A DNA stretch of 64,000 nt from Bacteroidales bacterium (lineage in GTDB: Bacteria > Bacteroidota > Bacteroidia > Bacteroidales > UBA1715): the NCBI GenBank assembly GCA_017516865.1, contig JAFXAU010000030.1:23098-87097 (forward strand). The letters run 5' to 3'. The first letter of the stretch is position 1, and the number at the start of each line of letters is the position of its first letter. Of this stretch, positions 45,032-53,233 are shown piece after piece. A program made the position numbers and the translations under genes. The notes beneath the pieces are model-generated. The model did no database searches. It had not been told where the DNA came from and worked only from the letters and a program-made list of their open reading frames with translations.

Positions 45032-46051
45032 ATGATGAAAAAAAAGATAACAATATTATTTTTCATTAAGACTCTATTTGTGTACCATTTGGTTGCACAA
45101 GAAATACACTTTTCTCAATTTTATGAAAATCCATTGACAATGAATCCTGCCCAAACTGCGTGGTACGACGGGAATCTACGAGTGAATTGCATGTACAGAA
45201 CTCAGTGGCGGGCGGTCGACAAACAACCATATCAAACAATCAGTCTCAGTGTGGAAAAACAATTACATTTATACGACCACACGTATGGATTTGGTGCACA
45301 AATCATGCGCGACGAATCGGGTTATGTCGGACTGATTCAAAATAAATGTATTGTGTCGGGAGCATTTGCATTGCACGTAAATGGACATAGATTGAGTGGC
45401 GGCGTGGAACTCGGACTGGTTAATAAATCTACTGATATTCAAAAATACACCTACGACCAGCAATACGATATGGGCGGCGACAACGTGTTCAACAGAGATT
45501 ACGCAACGGGCGAAGTCGACGGCAAACAGTTGTTTCATGCTTCGGTCAATGCCGGTGTGATGTGGAAAAAAAGACTCTTTTATAATTATGTAGCTGAAGC
45601 CGGCGTAAGCCTATTCAATATAAATACACCGTATGAGTCTTTATATGGCATGGAGCTGGAAAACACAAAACAGCCGCTCCGCATAGCCGTACAAATGGGC
45701 GGAACGCTCGAGACAGGGAAAAAGATTCATCTCCGCCCAAATATATTATATATGAGACAGAAAAAAGCGACCGACTTTCTTGTCGGAGCAAATGTTGACT
45801 ACCTGTATGATAAAAACTTGACTTTGTTCGGAGGAACCTTATTCCGTTACGGAATGGAGAAAAACTACGACGCATCTGTTTGGATATTGGGTGCGACATA
45901 CAAACGCATCAGCGTTTCGGCAAGTTACGATATAAATGTATCGAGTTTGAGAACTGCCACTCACAATCGTGGTGCATTTGAAGTCTCGCTCACCTATCTG
46001 TCTCCTACATGGAAAAGTTCAAAAGTACAAATCCCATGCGAAAGAATATAG
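45032..46051 (+). CDS. PorP/SprF-family outer membrane protein
   Basis: The product has 339 residues. A signal peptide (MMKKKITILFFIKTLFVYHL, then VAQ) is followed by the strongly diagnostic EIHFSQFYENPLTMNPAQTA and GNLRVNCMYRTQWRAV, the opening of PorP/SprF proteins. The rest is a beta barrel with repeated strands (LRPNILYMRQKKATDFLVGA). PorP/SprF members work with a T9SS type B cargo protein encoded nearby and are needed for its export or surface attachment. Its divergent neighbour is such a cargo, so the two are probably a pair. The next gene begins inside its 3' end (16-nt overlap), which indicates an operon. Confidence 0.9.
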   Translation: MMKKKITILFFIKTLFVYHLVAQEIHFSQFYENPLTMNPAQTAWYDGNLRVNCMYRTQWRAVDKQPYQTISLSVEKQLHLYDHTYGFGAQIMRDESGYVGLIQNKCIVSGAFALHVNGHRLSGGVELGLVNKSTDIQKYTYDQQYDMGGDNVFNRDYATGEVDGKQLFHASVNAGVMWKKRLFYNYVAEAGVSLFNINTPYESLYGMELENTKQPLRIAVQMGGTLETGKKIHLRPNILYMRQKKATDFLVGANVDYLYDKNLTLFGGTLFRYGMEKNYDASVWILGATYKRISVSASYDINVSSLRTATHNRGAFEVSLTYLSPTWKSSKVQIPCERI

Positions 46052-48135
46052 TTTATTCAATATTGATAGTGCTGTTGAGTTGGGCAACCAATTGTTTTTC
46101 GCAGGATTTGAAGGATTATTCTCCCCGAAAATTAAAAGCATTGGGCGACAATGCATTAGAAATCGGCGACACATATTCGGCACGAGATTACTATAAAGCC
46201 TATTGCGACAAGAAGAAAGACCCAAAAGTAATGTTCCTATTGGCGGAATGCTATCGTGCGGCAAGAGAATATATGTATGCGGCAAATTACTACGACAAAA
46301 CATTTCGGGCAGATAAAAAGAATTTGTTGGCACTGTACCATTATGGCGAAATGCTGAAAGTCTACGGCTATTACGACGAAGCAAAAAAGTGTTTCCAGCA
46401 GTTCAAACAAAATTATAAAGGGGGCGACGAAATTGATTACAAGCGTTTGGTTACATATCAGATAATTTCCTGCGACTCGGCAAAAAAAATGATGGACACC
46501 ACACAAAAAGTTGAAATTCGCAGGTTGAATGGGTCAATCAATAAACAGTCGGTAGAGTTTTCGCCAATGTATTTGAGCGATACAATGATGGTGTACGGTT
46601 CGCTGAGAACCGATACTGAATTATATGTAATAAAAAACGACGAGTCGTCGGAAATGCCATACCGACATTTTTACGTGGCAAAAAAGAAGAAAGGAGAATG
46701 GCAGTTTGGAAACGAATGGCTTGAAGGTGAATTTAATCAAGACGCCGTTCACAGCGGAAACGGAGCACTGTCGCCAGATGGAAAACGTTTTTATTTTACA
46801 CGGTGTGAAACAGACTGGCGCTATAAAACAAATTGTAAAATATATGTAAGCACCAAAGGCAAAGACCGTTGGGGCGCACCCGAGGAATTGCCCGAAACTA
46901 TAAACATGAAAAAATATTCCAACACGCAGCCTGCCGTCGGCATTGATTCTAAAAGAGGTGACGAAATCCTGTATTTTGTCAGCGACAGACCCGATGGCAA
47001 AGGCGGATTGGATATTTGGTACAGCATTCACCTATCGAAGAAAAATGAATGGAAAGCGCCCAAGAATTGCGGAAATAAAATAAATACGGCAGGTGACGAA
47101 GTTTCTCCCTTCTATTATAATAGGAACAAAACATTATATTTTAGTTCCGACGGCTGGCCAGGATTGGGAGAATTGGACGTATTCAGTTCCACTGGAGAAA
47201 TGACGAAATGGACTGTTGCCCAAAATCTTGGAAGCCCGATAAATTCTGGATTTGACGATTTGTATTATACGACAAATTCATTGAATGACGAAGGCTTTTT
47301 TACGTCGAACCGCCAATCCGAGCCACAGAAATCAACTTGCTGCGACGATATTTTTTCATTTAAGTATGTCGACAAGATATACATAGGTGTTGACGGATCA
47401 ATTTACTTGTTGCCTAACGAAGTAGTAGAAACAGTACTAAACGGCGACGAAGTCGAATCTACAGTCAAAAAAGCTTCAGACGATTCGGTGCAATATATAC
47501 AAGGTACAACCGTGTCGCTGTTCTTGATTGACGATGAAAGCGGCGAACGATATTATATTGCAACAGACACGACAGACGAAAATGGACGATATTTTTTCGA
47601 TTTACAGGAAAACCACGACTATGTCCTTCAATACGAAAGTAGCAAAATTGCACCTCCTGAACGAACAATTTCTACGAAAGGAATGACGTATTCTGACACT
47701 TTGCACCTCGAAGACGTCGGAATAGACTATCTTCCGAGAGATATTTTTGTAATAAAAAACATTTATTACGATTTTGACAAGTCAAATTTGACAGAACAGG
47801 CACAAAAAAGAATTACAAAAACAGTGCTGGCAATTATGAAAGAATATCCGCAAATTATTGTCGAAATCGGTAGTCACACCGATAGTAAAGGAACGGATAA
47901 TTATAACATAAAATTGTCTCAGCGAAGAGCCGAAAGCGTTGTTAATTTCTTGATACGCAACGGAATAGATAAAAGCCGCCTACATGCTAAGGGTTATGGA
48001 GAGACCATGCCAATTGCTCCGAATGAGTTTGAAGACGGAACAGATAATCCAGTCGGTAGAGCTAAAAATAGAAGGACTGAATTTCGTGTGATTGGAACAA
48101 TAAATCAATATTTTGAAATAATTTACGAAGAATAA
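46036..48135 (+). CDS. PorE-like OmpA-family protein, copy 1
   Basis: The product has 699 residues from the ATG at 46036 (signal peptide MRKNIVYSILIVLLSWATNC, then FS). The domains are: TPR-like helices (about 25-130, KLKALGDNALEIGDTYSARD); a PD40/WD40-like beta-propeller (about 170-440, with GALSPDGKRFYFTR and LYFVSDRPDGKGGLDIWYS); a carboxypeptidase-regulatory-like fold (about 490-570); and a C-terminal OmpA peptidoglycan-binding domain (VEIGSHTDSKGTDNYNIKLS, QRRAESVVNFLI, GYGETMPIA). This is the layout of PorE, which anchors T9SS components to peptidoglycan. It overlaps the PorP/SprF gene and is followed by a paralogue. Its codon use (AGA, CGA, ATA) is less biased than that of copy 2. Confidence 0.88.
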   Translation: MRKNIVYSILIVLLSWATNCFSQDLKDYSPRKLKALGDNALEIGDTYSARDYYKAYCDKKKDPKVMFLLAECYRAAREYMYAANYYDKTFRADKKNLLALYHYGEMLKVYGYYDEAKKCFQQFKQNYKGGDEIDYKRLVTYQIISCDSAKKMMDTTQKVEIRRLNGSINKQSVEFSPMYLSDTMMVYGSLRTDTELYVIKNDESSEMPYRHFYVAKKKKGEWQFGNEWLEGEFNQDAVHSGNGALSPDGKRFYFTRCETDWRYKTNCKIYVSTKGKDRWGAPEELPETINMKKYSNTQPAVGIDSKRGDEILYFVSDRPDGKGGLDIWYSIHLSKKNEWKAPKNCGNKINTAGDEVSPFYYNRNKTLYFSSDGWPGLGELDVFSSTGEMTKWTVAQNLGSPINSGFDDLYYTTNSLNDEGFFTSNRQSEPQKSTCCDDIFSFKYVDKIYIGVDGSIYLLPNEVVETVLNGDEVESTVKKASDDSVQYIQGTTVSLFLIDDESGERYYIATDTTDENGRYFFDLQENHDYVLQYESSKIAPPERTISTKGMTYSDTLHLEDVGIDYLPRDIFVIKNIYYDFDKSNLTEQAQKRITKTVLAIMKEYPQIIVEIGSHTDSKGTDNYNIKLSQRRAESVVNFLIRNGIDKSRLHAKGYGETMPIAPNEFEDGTDNPVGRAKNRRTEFRVIGTINQYFEIIYEE

Positions 48136-48159
48136 AAACCAAGATTTGAAATTGTTTCG

Positions 48160-48167
48160 TATATTTG
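48160..48167 (+). promoter_or_regulatory. -7 box TATATTTG for PorE-like copy 2
   Basis: TATATTTG lies 36 nt before the start at 48204 in a 68-bp gap, suggesting that copy 2 has its own promoter as well as read-through from copy 1. Confidence 0.45.
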
Positions 48168-48203
48168 GAGCGTTTTATGTAGAATAATGTAAATATATAC
48201 TTT

Positions 48204-50375
48204 ATGAAGTACAAATATTTGATATCATGTATCTTCCTGATTCTCGGGATGGGGATTTCATCGTATAGTCAGGTTGATTTGTCCTCGTTGGGCGCGTCGA
48301 AGTTGAAGAAACTTGGCTCAAAAGCACAGGATCAAGGAGATTATTTCTCTGCAGCTCGCTATTATGAAGCGTATTGCAAATCAAAAGAGGACTACAAAAT
48401 AATGTTTGAACTTGCAGAATGTTACAGACTTTCTCGTAACTATGCTTCTGCAGAGTTTTGGTACGACAAGGCTTACAAAGCAAATCCGCAGAAAAACGTA
48501 AAGGCGTTGTATTACTATGCAACGATGTTGAAAACGTCTGAACGCTATCAAGACGCAAAAGGACATTTCAAATCGTTCAAGAAAGAATATGCCGGAGCAA
48601 AAGACTTCAGCTTGTATTCTGCATTGGTAAAACAGCAGTTGATTGCTTGCGACTCTGCTCCGTCGTACATTGCAAATCCATTGAACATGGCAGTTACTCC
48701 ACTTGACAATTCTACGAACACGGAAGCAATGGAATATATGCCAATTTTCTTGGACAATATGTCATTTGCTTACGCAAGTGAACCTCTTGATTCTCTTGGC
48801 GCTTCTGCATCGTTGGACACATTGACTCCTCCGAAATTCTTCGAGGCAACGTTTGCAAATGGCAAATGGATGACAAAGGACGATTGGAATCTTAATGTAC
48901 AAGAAACTCCAAATTTGAACGCAATGCACGGAGCTTTCTCTCCAGATATGCAACGTTTCTATTTCGTTCGTTGTGAAAAAGGGAAAAAGAAATTCCTTTC
49001 TTCAAAGTATAAACCAGACATCTGCAAGGTTTATAGAACAAAGAATACGTATGGAACATGGCAGGCTCCAGAAGAATTGCCAGAAATCATCAACGCAAAG
49101 AAAACATCCAATATCCAAGTCGCTGTTGGTAACGAGTCTAAGAAAAACGATGAAGTATTGTACTTCGTTTCTGACCGTGAAGGCGGACGTGGCGGATATG
49201 ACCTTTGGTATTCAATCTTCGTTTCAAAGAAAAACGAATGGAGAGTACCAAAGAACTGTGGTAATAAAGTCAACTCTGCGGGTGATGAAATATCTCCATA
49301 CTACGATGCTGTTACAAGAACATTGTACTTCTCTTCTAACGGTTTTGCAGGCATAGGTGAATTTGATATTTTCAAAGCAAATGGTGAATTGGCCAAATGG
49401 ACTCCAGCAGAAAATATGGGATATCCAATCAACTCTCCATACGACGACTACTATTTCGCGTTGAATCCAAACGGCAAAAAGGCATTCTTCGCTACAAACC
49501 GTGTGGGAACAATGACAGGTGGCCAAGAAACTTGCTGCGACGACATTTACTTGGTTGACTACGAAGATGTTAAATTCGATATTCCTGTAACTGGTCGTGT
49601 TTATGAACTTGTAGACAACAAATTGAATGACATGATTAGTGCAAACTTTGAAACTACTGGCAACGAACAAGAAATCGAAATTGACAATGTTTCTGCTGAT
49701 TCTGTTCAAGTTGCTACAGAACCTGAAAGAGAAATTAAATACGTGGCAGGTAGCCGAGTTGCATTATATATAGGTAACTCAAACGACAAAGTTTTCATTG
49801 CAAGCACTGAAACTGACTCTACAGGTCGCTACTATTTCACGGTTGAACCAAATCACCAATATGTACTTCAATTCGAAAATGTTCGTTCTGGTTCGGCTTT
49901 CATTCCATTCTCTACAAGAGGAATCATGGAACCCGATACGCTTCATTTGAAAGACTATGGTATTAACACTATCACAAAAGAAGGTTTGGTTGTAAAGAAT
50001 ATTTACTATGAATATGGTAAGTTCCGACTCAAAAAAGAACAAAAACAAATTATCGACGAATCTGTTGTTTCTTTGATGAGAGAAGCTCCTGAAATCGTGG
50101 TAGAATTGAGCAGTCACACAGATGACCACGGAGGCGAGGCATTCAACATGAAATTGTCTCAACGTCGTGCCGACGACATTGTAAACTATGTAATTAAACA
50201 AGGCATAGATAAAAACAGAATTATCGGTAAAGGTTATGGTTACACCGCACCTGTAGCTCCAAACAAATTCGATGACGGAACTGACAACCCTGACGGTCGT
50301 GCAATGAACCGTAGAACTGAATTCAAAGTTATCGGAACAGTTTCGGAATATGATGATTTTATTTTGGATGACTAA
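48204..50375 (+). CDS. PorE-like OmpA-family protein, copy 2
   Basis: The product has 723 residues and is collinear with copy 1 throughout: signal peptide (MKYKYLISCIFLILGMGISS, then YSQ), TPR region (KLKKLGSKAQDQGDYFSAAR), propeller (GAFSPDMQRFYFVR, VLYFVSDREGGRGGYDLWYS), regulatory-like fold and OmpA domain (VELSSHTDDHGGEAFNMKLS, QRRADDIVNYVI, GYGYTAPVA). The linker has an acidic insertion (EQEIEIDNVSADSVQVATEP). Codon use leans to CGT, CCA, GGT and AAC, more than in copy 1, as expected of a strongly expressed gene; this is a visual impression. A strong terminator follows. It is a likely T9SS anchoring protein or structural OmpA. Confidence 0.88.
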   Translation: MKYKYLISCIFLILGMGISSYSQVDLSSLGASKLKKLGSKAQDQGDYFSAARYYEAYCKSKEDYKIMFELAECYRLSRNYASAEFWYDKAYKANPQKNVKALYYYATMLKTSERYQDAKGHFKSFKKEYAGAKDFSLYSALVKQQLIACDSAPSYIANPLNMAVTPLDNSTNTEAMEYMPIFLDNMSFAYASEPLDSLGASASLDTLTPPKFFEATFANGKWMTKDDWNLNVQETPNLNAMHGAFSPDMQRFYFVRCEKGKKKFLSSKYKPDICKVYRTKNTYGTWQAPEELPEIINAKKTSNIQVAVGNESKKNDEVLYFVSDREGGRGGYDLWYSIFVSKKNEWRVPKNCGNKVNSAGDEISPYYDAVTRTLYFSSNGFAGIGEFDIFKANGELAKWTPAENMGYPINSPYDDYYFALNPNGKKAFFATNRVGTMTGGQETCCDDIYLVDYEDVKFDIPVTGRVYELVDNKLNDMISANFETTGNEQEIEIDNVSADSVQVATEPEREIKYVAGSRVALYIGNSNDKVFIASTETDSTGRYYFTVEPNHQYVLQFENVRSGSAFIPFSTRGIMEPDTLHLKDYGINTITKEGLVVKNIYYEYGKFRLKKEQKQIIDESVVSLMREAPEIVVELSSHTDDHGGEAFNMKLSQRRADDIVNYVIKQGIDKNRIIGKGYGYTAPVAPNKFDDGTDNPDGRAMNRRTEFKVIGTVSEYDDFILDD

Positions 50376-50399
50376 TTGAAAATCTCCTTAGATATAAAC

Positions 50400-50434
50400 C
50401 TCCCATAGAAAGAATTCTATGGGAGTTTTTTTTT
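50400..50434 (+). terminator. Strong intrinsic terminator after the PorE pair
   Basis: CTCCCATAGAA and TTCTATGGGAG form a perfect 11-bp stem with a 4-nt loop, followed by nine T. Confidence 0.92.
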
Positions 50435-50508
50435 ACTTATTGTATTTTGCAGTGTTTTGCCATATTTTGTTCTTTCTTTTAGTAATCACAATAAAGTTGT
50501 TTTCTTTT

Positions 50509-50539
50509 TTGGTACTTAGTGTAAAAACAAATATATTTG
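50509..50539 (+). promoter_or_regulatory. Promoter of the GH27-Nudix operon (TTG-N20-TATATTTG)
   Basis: TTG at 50509-50511 and TATATTTG at 50532-50539 are 20 nt apart, the Bacteroidota consensus. The start site would fall only about 10 nt before the ATG at 50556. Confidence 0.75.
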
Positions 50540-50555
50540 TGTGAAAAATTTAAGT

Positions 50556-51794
50556 ATGAAAAAACTTATACTAATACCATTTATTGTCTTGTTGCTTTGC
50601 ACATCCTTTGCGTATTCCCAGAAAGCAGAAGGTTTGGCACAGACACCTCCCATGGGATGGAATAGTTGGAACACGTTTGCTACGAATATCAGCGAGGAAC
50701 TGGTTATAGGCGTAGTTGACAGTATGGTGACAATGGGATTACGCGACGTCGGATATAATTATATTGTAATTGACGACGGCTGGATGATGAGAGAACGCGA
50801 TGCAGCAGGCAATCTTGTCGCCGACCCTGAAAAATTCCCTCATGGAATAAAATATCTTGCCGATTATGTACATTCCAAAGGAATGAAATTTGGCATATAT
50901 AATTGTGCCGGCACACATACCTGTGGCGGTTATCCCGGTGGACGAGGACACGAATACCAAGATGCTCTTTTGTATGCTTCGTGGGGTGTAGACTTCTTAA
51001 AATATGACTGGTGCTCGCACGGCAATCTTACATCAGACGCTGCGTACACAACCATGCGTGATGCCCTACATGAAACTGGACGTCCAATATTATTCAGCAT
51101 TTGCGAATGGGGCGATACCGAACCTTGGTTATGGGCAGAAGACATCGGTCACATGTGGAGAATTTCAGGCGACATATACCCTTGCTTTGACTGCGAAGAC
51201 CGACACGATGACGGATTACCTACGCAATGGTCTGCTTGGGGAGTGATGCGAATACTCAATATGCGCAGCAACGACACTCTTCGCCGTCATGCGCATCCAG
51301 GAGCATGGAACGATTTTGATATGATGGAGGTCGGGAACGGAATGTCGCTCGCCGAAGACAGGACTCATTTCGCTCTTTGGTCAATGTTGGCTTCGCCATT
51401 AATGCTTGGCAACGACGTGAGAAAAACATCAAAACAAACATTGGAAATTCTAAAAAACAAGGAAATTATAGCGGTAAATCAAGACAAATTAGGTATTCAG
51501 GCCTTCCGCTATATGAAAGATGGTGCCTTGGAAGTATGGGCAAAACCACTCCACGATGGCTCATGGGCTCTCTGTTTTATGAACACGGGCAGTTCACCGT
51601 ATAACCTCAACTTCCATTGGAACAAACAAACTATTCGTGATACGGAATTCAACAAGGAAATTTCTTTTGCAAAGTCGATATATAAAGTACGTGACTTGTA
51701 TGCAAAAAAAGATATCGGAACAACCAAAGGAATACTTTCAGCAACTATTGCAAGCCATGATGTACTGATGGTAACCCTAAAACCTAAAAAATAA
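50556..51794 (+). CDS. Secreted alpha-galactosidase, GH27
   Basis: The product has 412 residues. A signal peptide (MKKLILIPFIVLLLCTSFAY, then SQ) precedes the GH27 barrel: TPPMGWNSWNTF, YIVIDDGWM, FGIYNCAGTHTCGGYPG, VDFLKYDWCS (nucleophile Asp151), MWRISGDIYP (acid/base Asp206) and HPGAWNDFDMMEVGNGMS, with a short C-terminal beta domain. It removes terminal alpha-1,6-galactose from galactomannan or raffinose-family sugars, probably in the periplasm or at the surface; no T9SS tail is present. The ATG at 50556 was chosen over a GTG at 50541 because of the signal peptide and promoter. The regulator gene starts 4 nt after its stop. Confidence 0.93.
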   Translation: MKKLILIPFIVLLLCTSFAYSQKAEGLAQTPPMGWNSWNTFATNISEELVIGVVDSMVTMGLRDVGYNYIVIDDGWMMRERDAAGNLVADPEKFPHGIKYLADYVHSKGMKFGIYNCAGTHTCGGYPGGRGHEYQDALLYASWGVDFLKYDWCSHGNLTSDAAYTTMRDALHETGRPILFSICEWGDTEPWLWAEDIGHMWRISGDIYPCFDCEDRHDDGLPTQWSAWGVMRILNMRSNDTLRRHAHPGAWNDFDMMEVGNGMSLAEDRTHFALWSMLASPLMLGNDVRKTSKQTLEILKNKEIIAVNQDKLGIQAFRYMKDGALEVWAKPLHDGSWALCFMNTGSSPYNLNFHWNKQTIRDTEFNKEISFAKSIYKVRDLYAKKDIGTTKGILSATIASHDVLMVTLKPKK

Positions 51795-51798
51795 TTTA

Positions 51799-52482
51799 AT
51801 GGCAGAAAGAATTGAAATTGACAATTTTTCTATTGATTGCGTAATTTTCGGCTTTGACGAAGGTAAGTTGAAAGCCTTATTCATAAAAAGAAATACTGAA
51901 CCTGATTTTGGACGCATGGCTTTGCCTGGCGGATTCGTCTATCTTGACGAAGACTTGGAAGCCGCTCCTATGCGAAGACTCTACGATTTGACAGGCTTGA
52001 AAAACATTTTTTTGCAACAAGTCGGTACATTTGGCAAAACCGACCGTTATCCACTACGACGAGTTATAACAGTGGTGTACTATGCTTTGGTACGTGTTGC
52101 CGATTATTCCATGAGAGTCGGCGACGACGCTTTGGAACTACATTGGATTCCTGTGAATGAAGTACCACAAATGGCATTCGACCACAATGAATTGTTCGAG
52201 GCAGCATTAACAAACTTGCAGGAACAAGTACATACGACACCGATTATTTTCAATCTACTACCCAAATTTTTCTCACTGTCGGAATTGCAGGAGGTATACG
52301 AAGCAGTTACCATGCAAAAGTTCGACAAACGTAATTTCCGTAAAAAGATTTTAAAATCAACGATTGTGAAAGATTCCGGCAAAGTACAAAGCAACGTTGA
52401 CCACAGAGCTGCAAAATTGTACAAATTCGATATTGCGGCATACAATAAAATGCTACGAAAGGGGTTGTTTTTCTCTGTGTAG
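51799..52482 (+). CDS. Nudix-fold transcriptional regulator (NrtR/AraR-like), degenerate Nudix box
   Basis: The product has 227 residues. The N-terminal half is a Nudix domain (IDCVIFGFDEGKLKALFIKR, MALPGGFVYLDEDLEAAPMR), and the C-terminal half a winged helix of the NrtR type (LLPKFFSLSELQEVYEAVTM, FDKRNFRKKILKS, HRAAKLYKF). The Nudix box GGFVYLDEDLEAAPMRRLYD keeps the Gly and first Glu but replaces the catalytic R-E-U-x-E-E with RRLYDL, so hydrolysis is unlikely and ligand sensing more likely. Bacteroidetes members of this family control sugar-use genes. It is cotranscribed with GH27, so a galactoside or its product is a plausible ligand; this is inference. No operator could be named. Confidence 0.85.
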   Translation: MAERIEIDNFSIDCVIFGFDEGKLKALFIKRNTEPDFGRMALPGGFVYLDEDLEAAPMRRLYDLTGLKNIFLQQVGTFGKTDRYPLRRVITVVYYALVRVADYSMRVGDDALELHWIPVNEVPQMAFDHNELFEAALTNLQEQVHTTPIIFNLLPKFFSLSELQEVYEAVTMQKFDKRNFRKKILKSTIVKDSGKVQSNVDHRAAKLYKFDIAAYNKMLRKGLFFSV

Positions 52483-52485
52483 AAT

Positions 52486-52519
52486 AAAAAAAGCCATAAC
52501 TATTCGTTATGGCTTTTTT
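52486..52519. terminator. Bidirectional intrinsic terminator
   Basis: AAAAAAGCCATAAC, loop TATTC and GTTATGGCTTTTTT form a 14-bp stem with A and T runs on the two sides, between convergent genes ending at 52482 and 52542. Confidence 0.9.
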
Positions 52520-52541
52520 CTTCTCTGGTGCTAAGGTGATT

Positions 52542-53054
52542 TTAGTCCAAACTATCAATCACAACAACCTTAAAATATAGTTCATCACCCATTTCGTCGG
52601 GAAGAATGCCATCCAAGTCTTCTACAATAAAACTCACGCGGCCTGTTTCGTACTCCAGACGGATGTTTTCTCCTACTACAGCAGTCTCCTTCTGGTCATT
52701 TTCATACAAATACGGATATACATAAGGAAGTAGATTCCATGAACTTGAGTTTGTTTTTGCATCGTAGGTAAACCAGAAATAACCCAACACAGCGCCAGTC
52801 TCCATTACATTTTCAGTAACATCGGGATTGTCGAACTCCGCATATAGGTATTTGCGACCATCGGCATATTCGGCACTTTTCCAATCTTCTTTTACAATGA
52901 TATATTCCCTCGTGTACACTTTGGAACCATAGTATTCGTTATAATGCTTTTCTGTAACATACTCTTCAGTGATATACTGCTTTTCGCAACTTGTTGTCAT
53001 CAGCGCAGTTATAACTGCGATTGACCCGATAAATATTGTACGTAACCGTTTCAT
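52542..53054 (-). CDS. Hypothetical lipoprotein
   Basis: The product has 170 residues. MKRLRTIFIGSIAVITALMT precedes the lipobox TTSC. The mature part begins with a tyrosine-rich charged stretch (EKQYITEEYVTEKHYNEYYG) that may be flexible, followed by a beta-rich domain (YLYAEFDNPDVTENVMETGA, YLYENDQKETAVVGENIRLE, YETGRVSFIVEDLDGI). From memory this pattern resembles uncharacterised Bacteroidetes lipoproteins; the function is unknown. It is a single gene with a TATATTTG box upstream (53082-53089) and a terminator shared with the Nudix regulator. Confidence 0.65.
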   Translation of the reverse strand: MKRLRTIFIGSIAVITALMTTSCEKQYITEEYVTEKHYNEYYGSKVYTREYIIVKEDWKSAEYADGRKYLYAEFDNPDVTENVMETGAVLGYFWFTYDAKTNSSSWNLLPYVYPYLYENDQKETAVVGENIRLEYETGRVSFIVEDLDGILPDEMGDELYFKVVVIDSLD

Positions 53055-53081
53055 AACTCTAATTTTTTTCTTTTACCCAAA

Positions 53082-53089
53082 CAAATATA
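53082..53089 (-). promoter_or_regulatory. -7 box TATATTTG for the lipoprotein
   Basis: The minus strand reads TATATTTG 27 nt upstream of the start at 53054. Confidence 0.5.
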
Positions 53090-53217
53090 ATGCCATAATT
53101 TTCACACACCATATGGACAATCAAAAACGTGACAGAGTACGTTTTAAAATGTAAATATATGCTTTCCCCGAGAAGAAGATAAATTTACAAACAATATCTT
53201 TCTGACAGTTTTTCTTA

Positions 53218-53225
53218 TACCTTTG
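53218..53225 (+). promoter_or_regulatory. -7 box TACCTTTG for the TonB receptor/DUF4249 pair
   Basis: TACCTTTG ends 8 nt before the ATG at 53234, so the transcript would be almost leaderless. Confidence 0.5.
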
Positions 53226-53233
53226 CGACCGCA

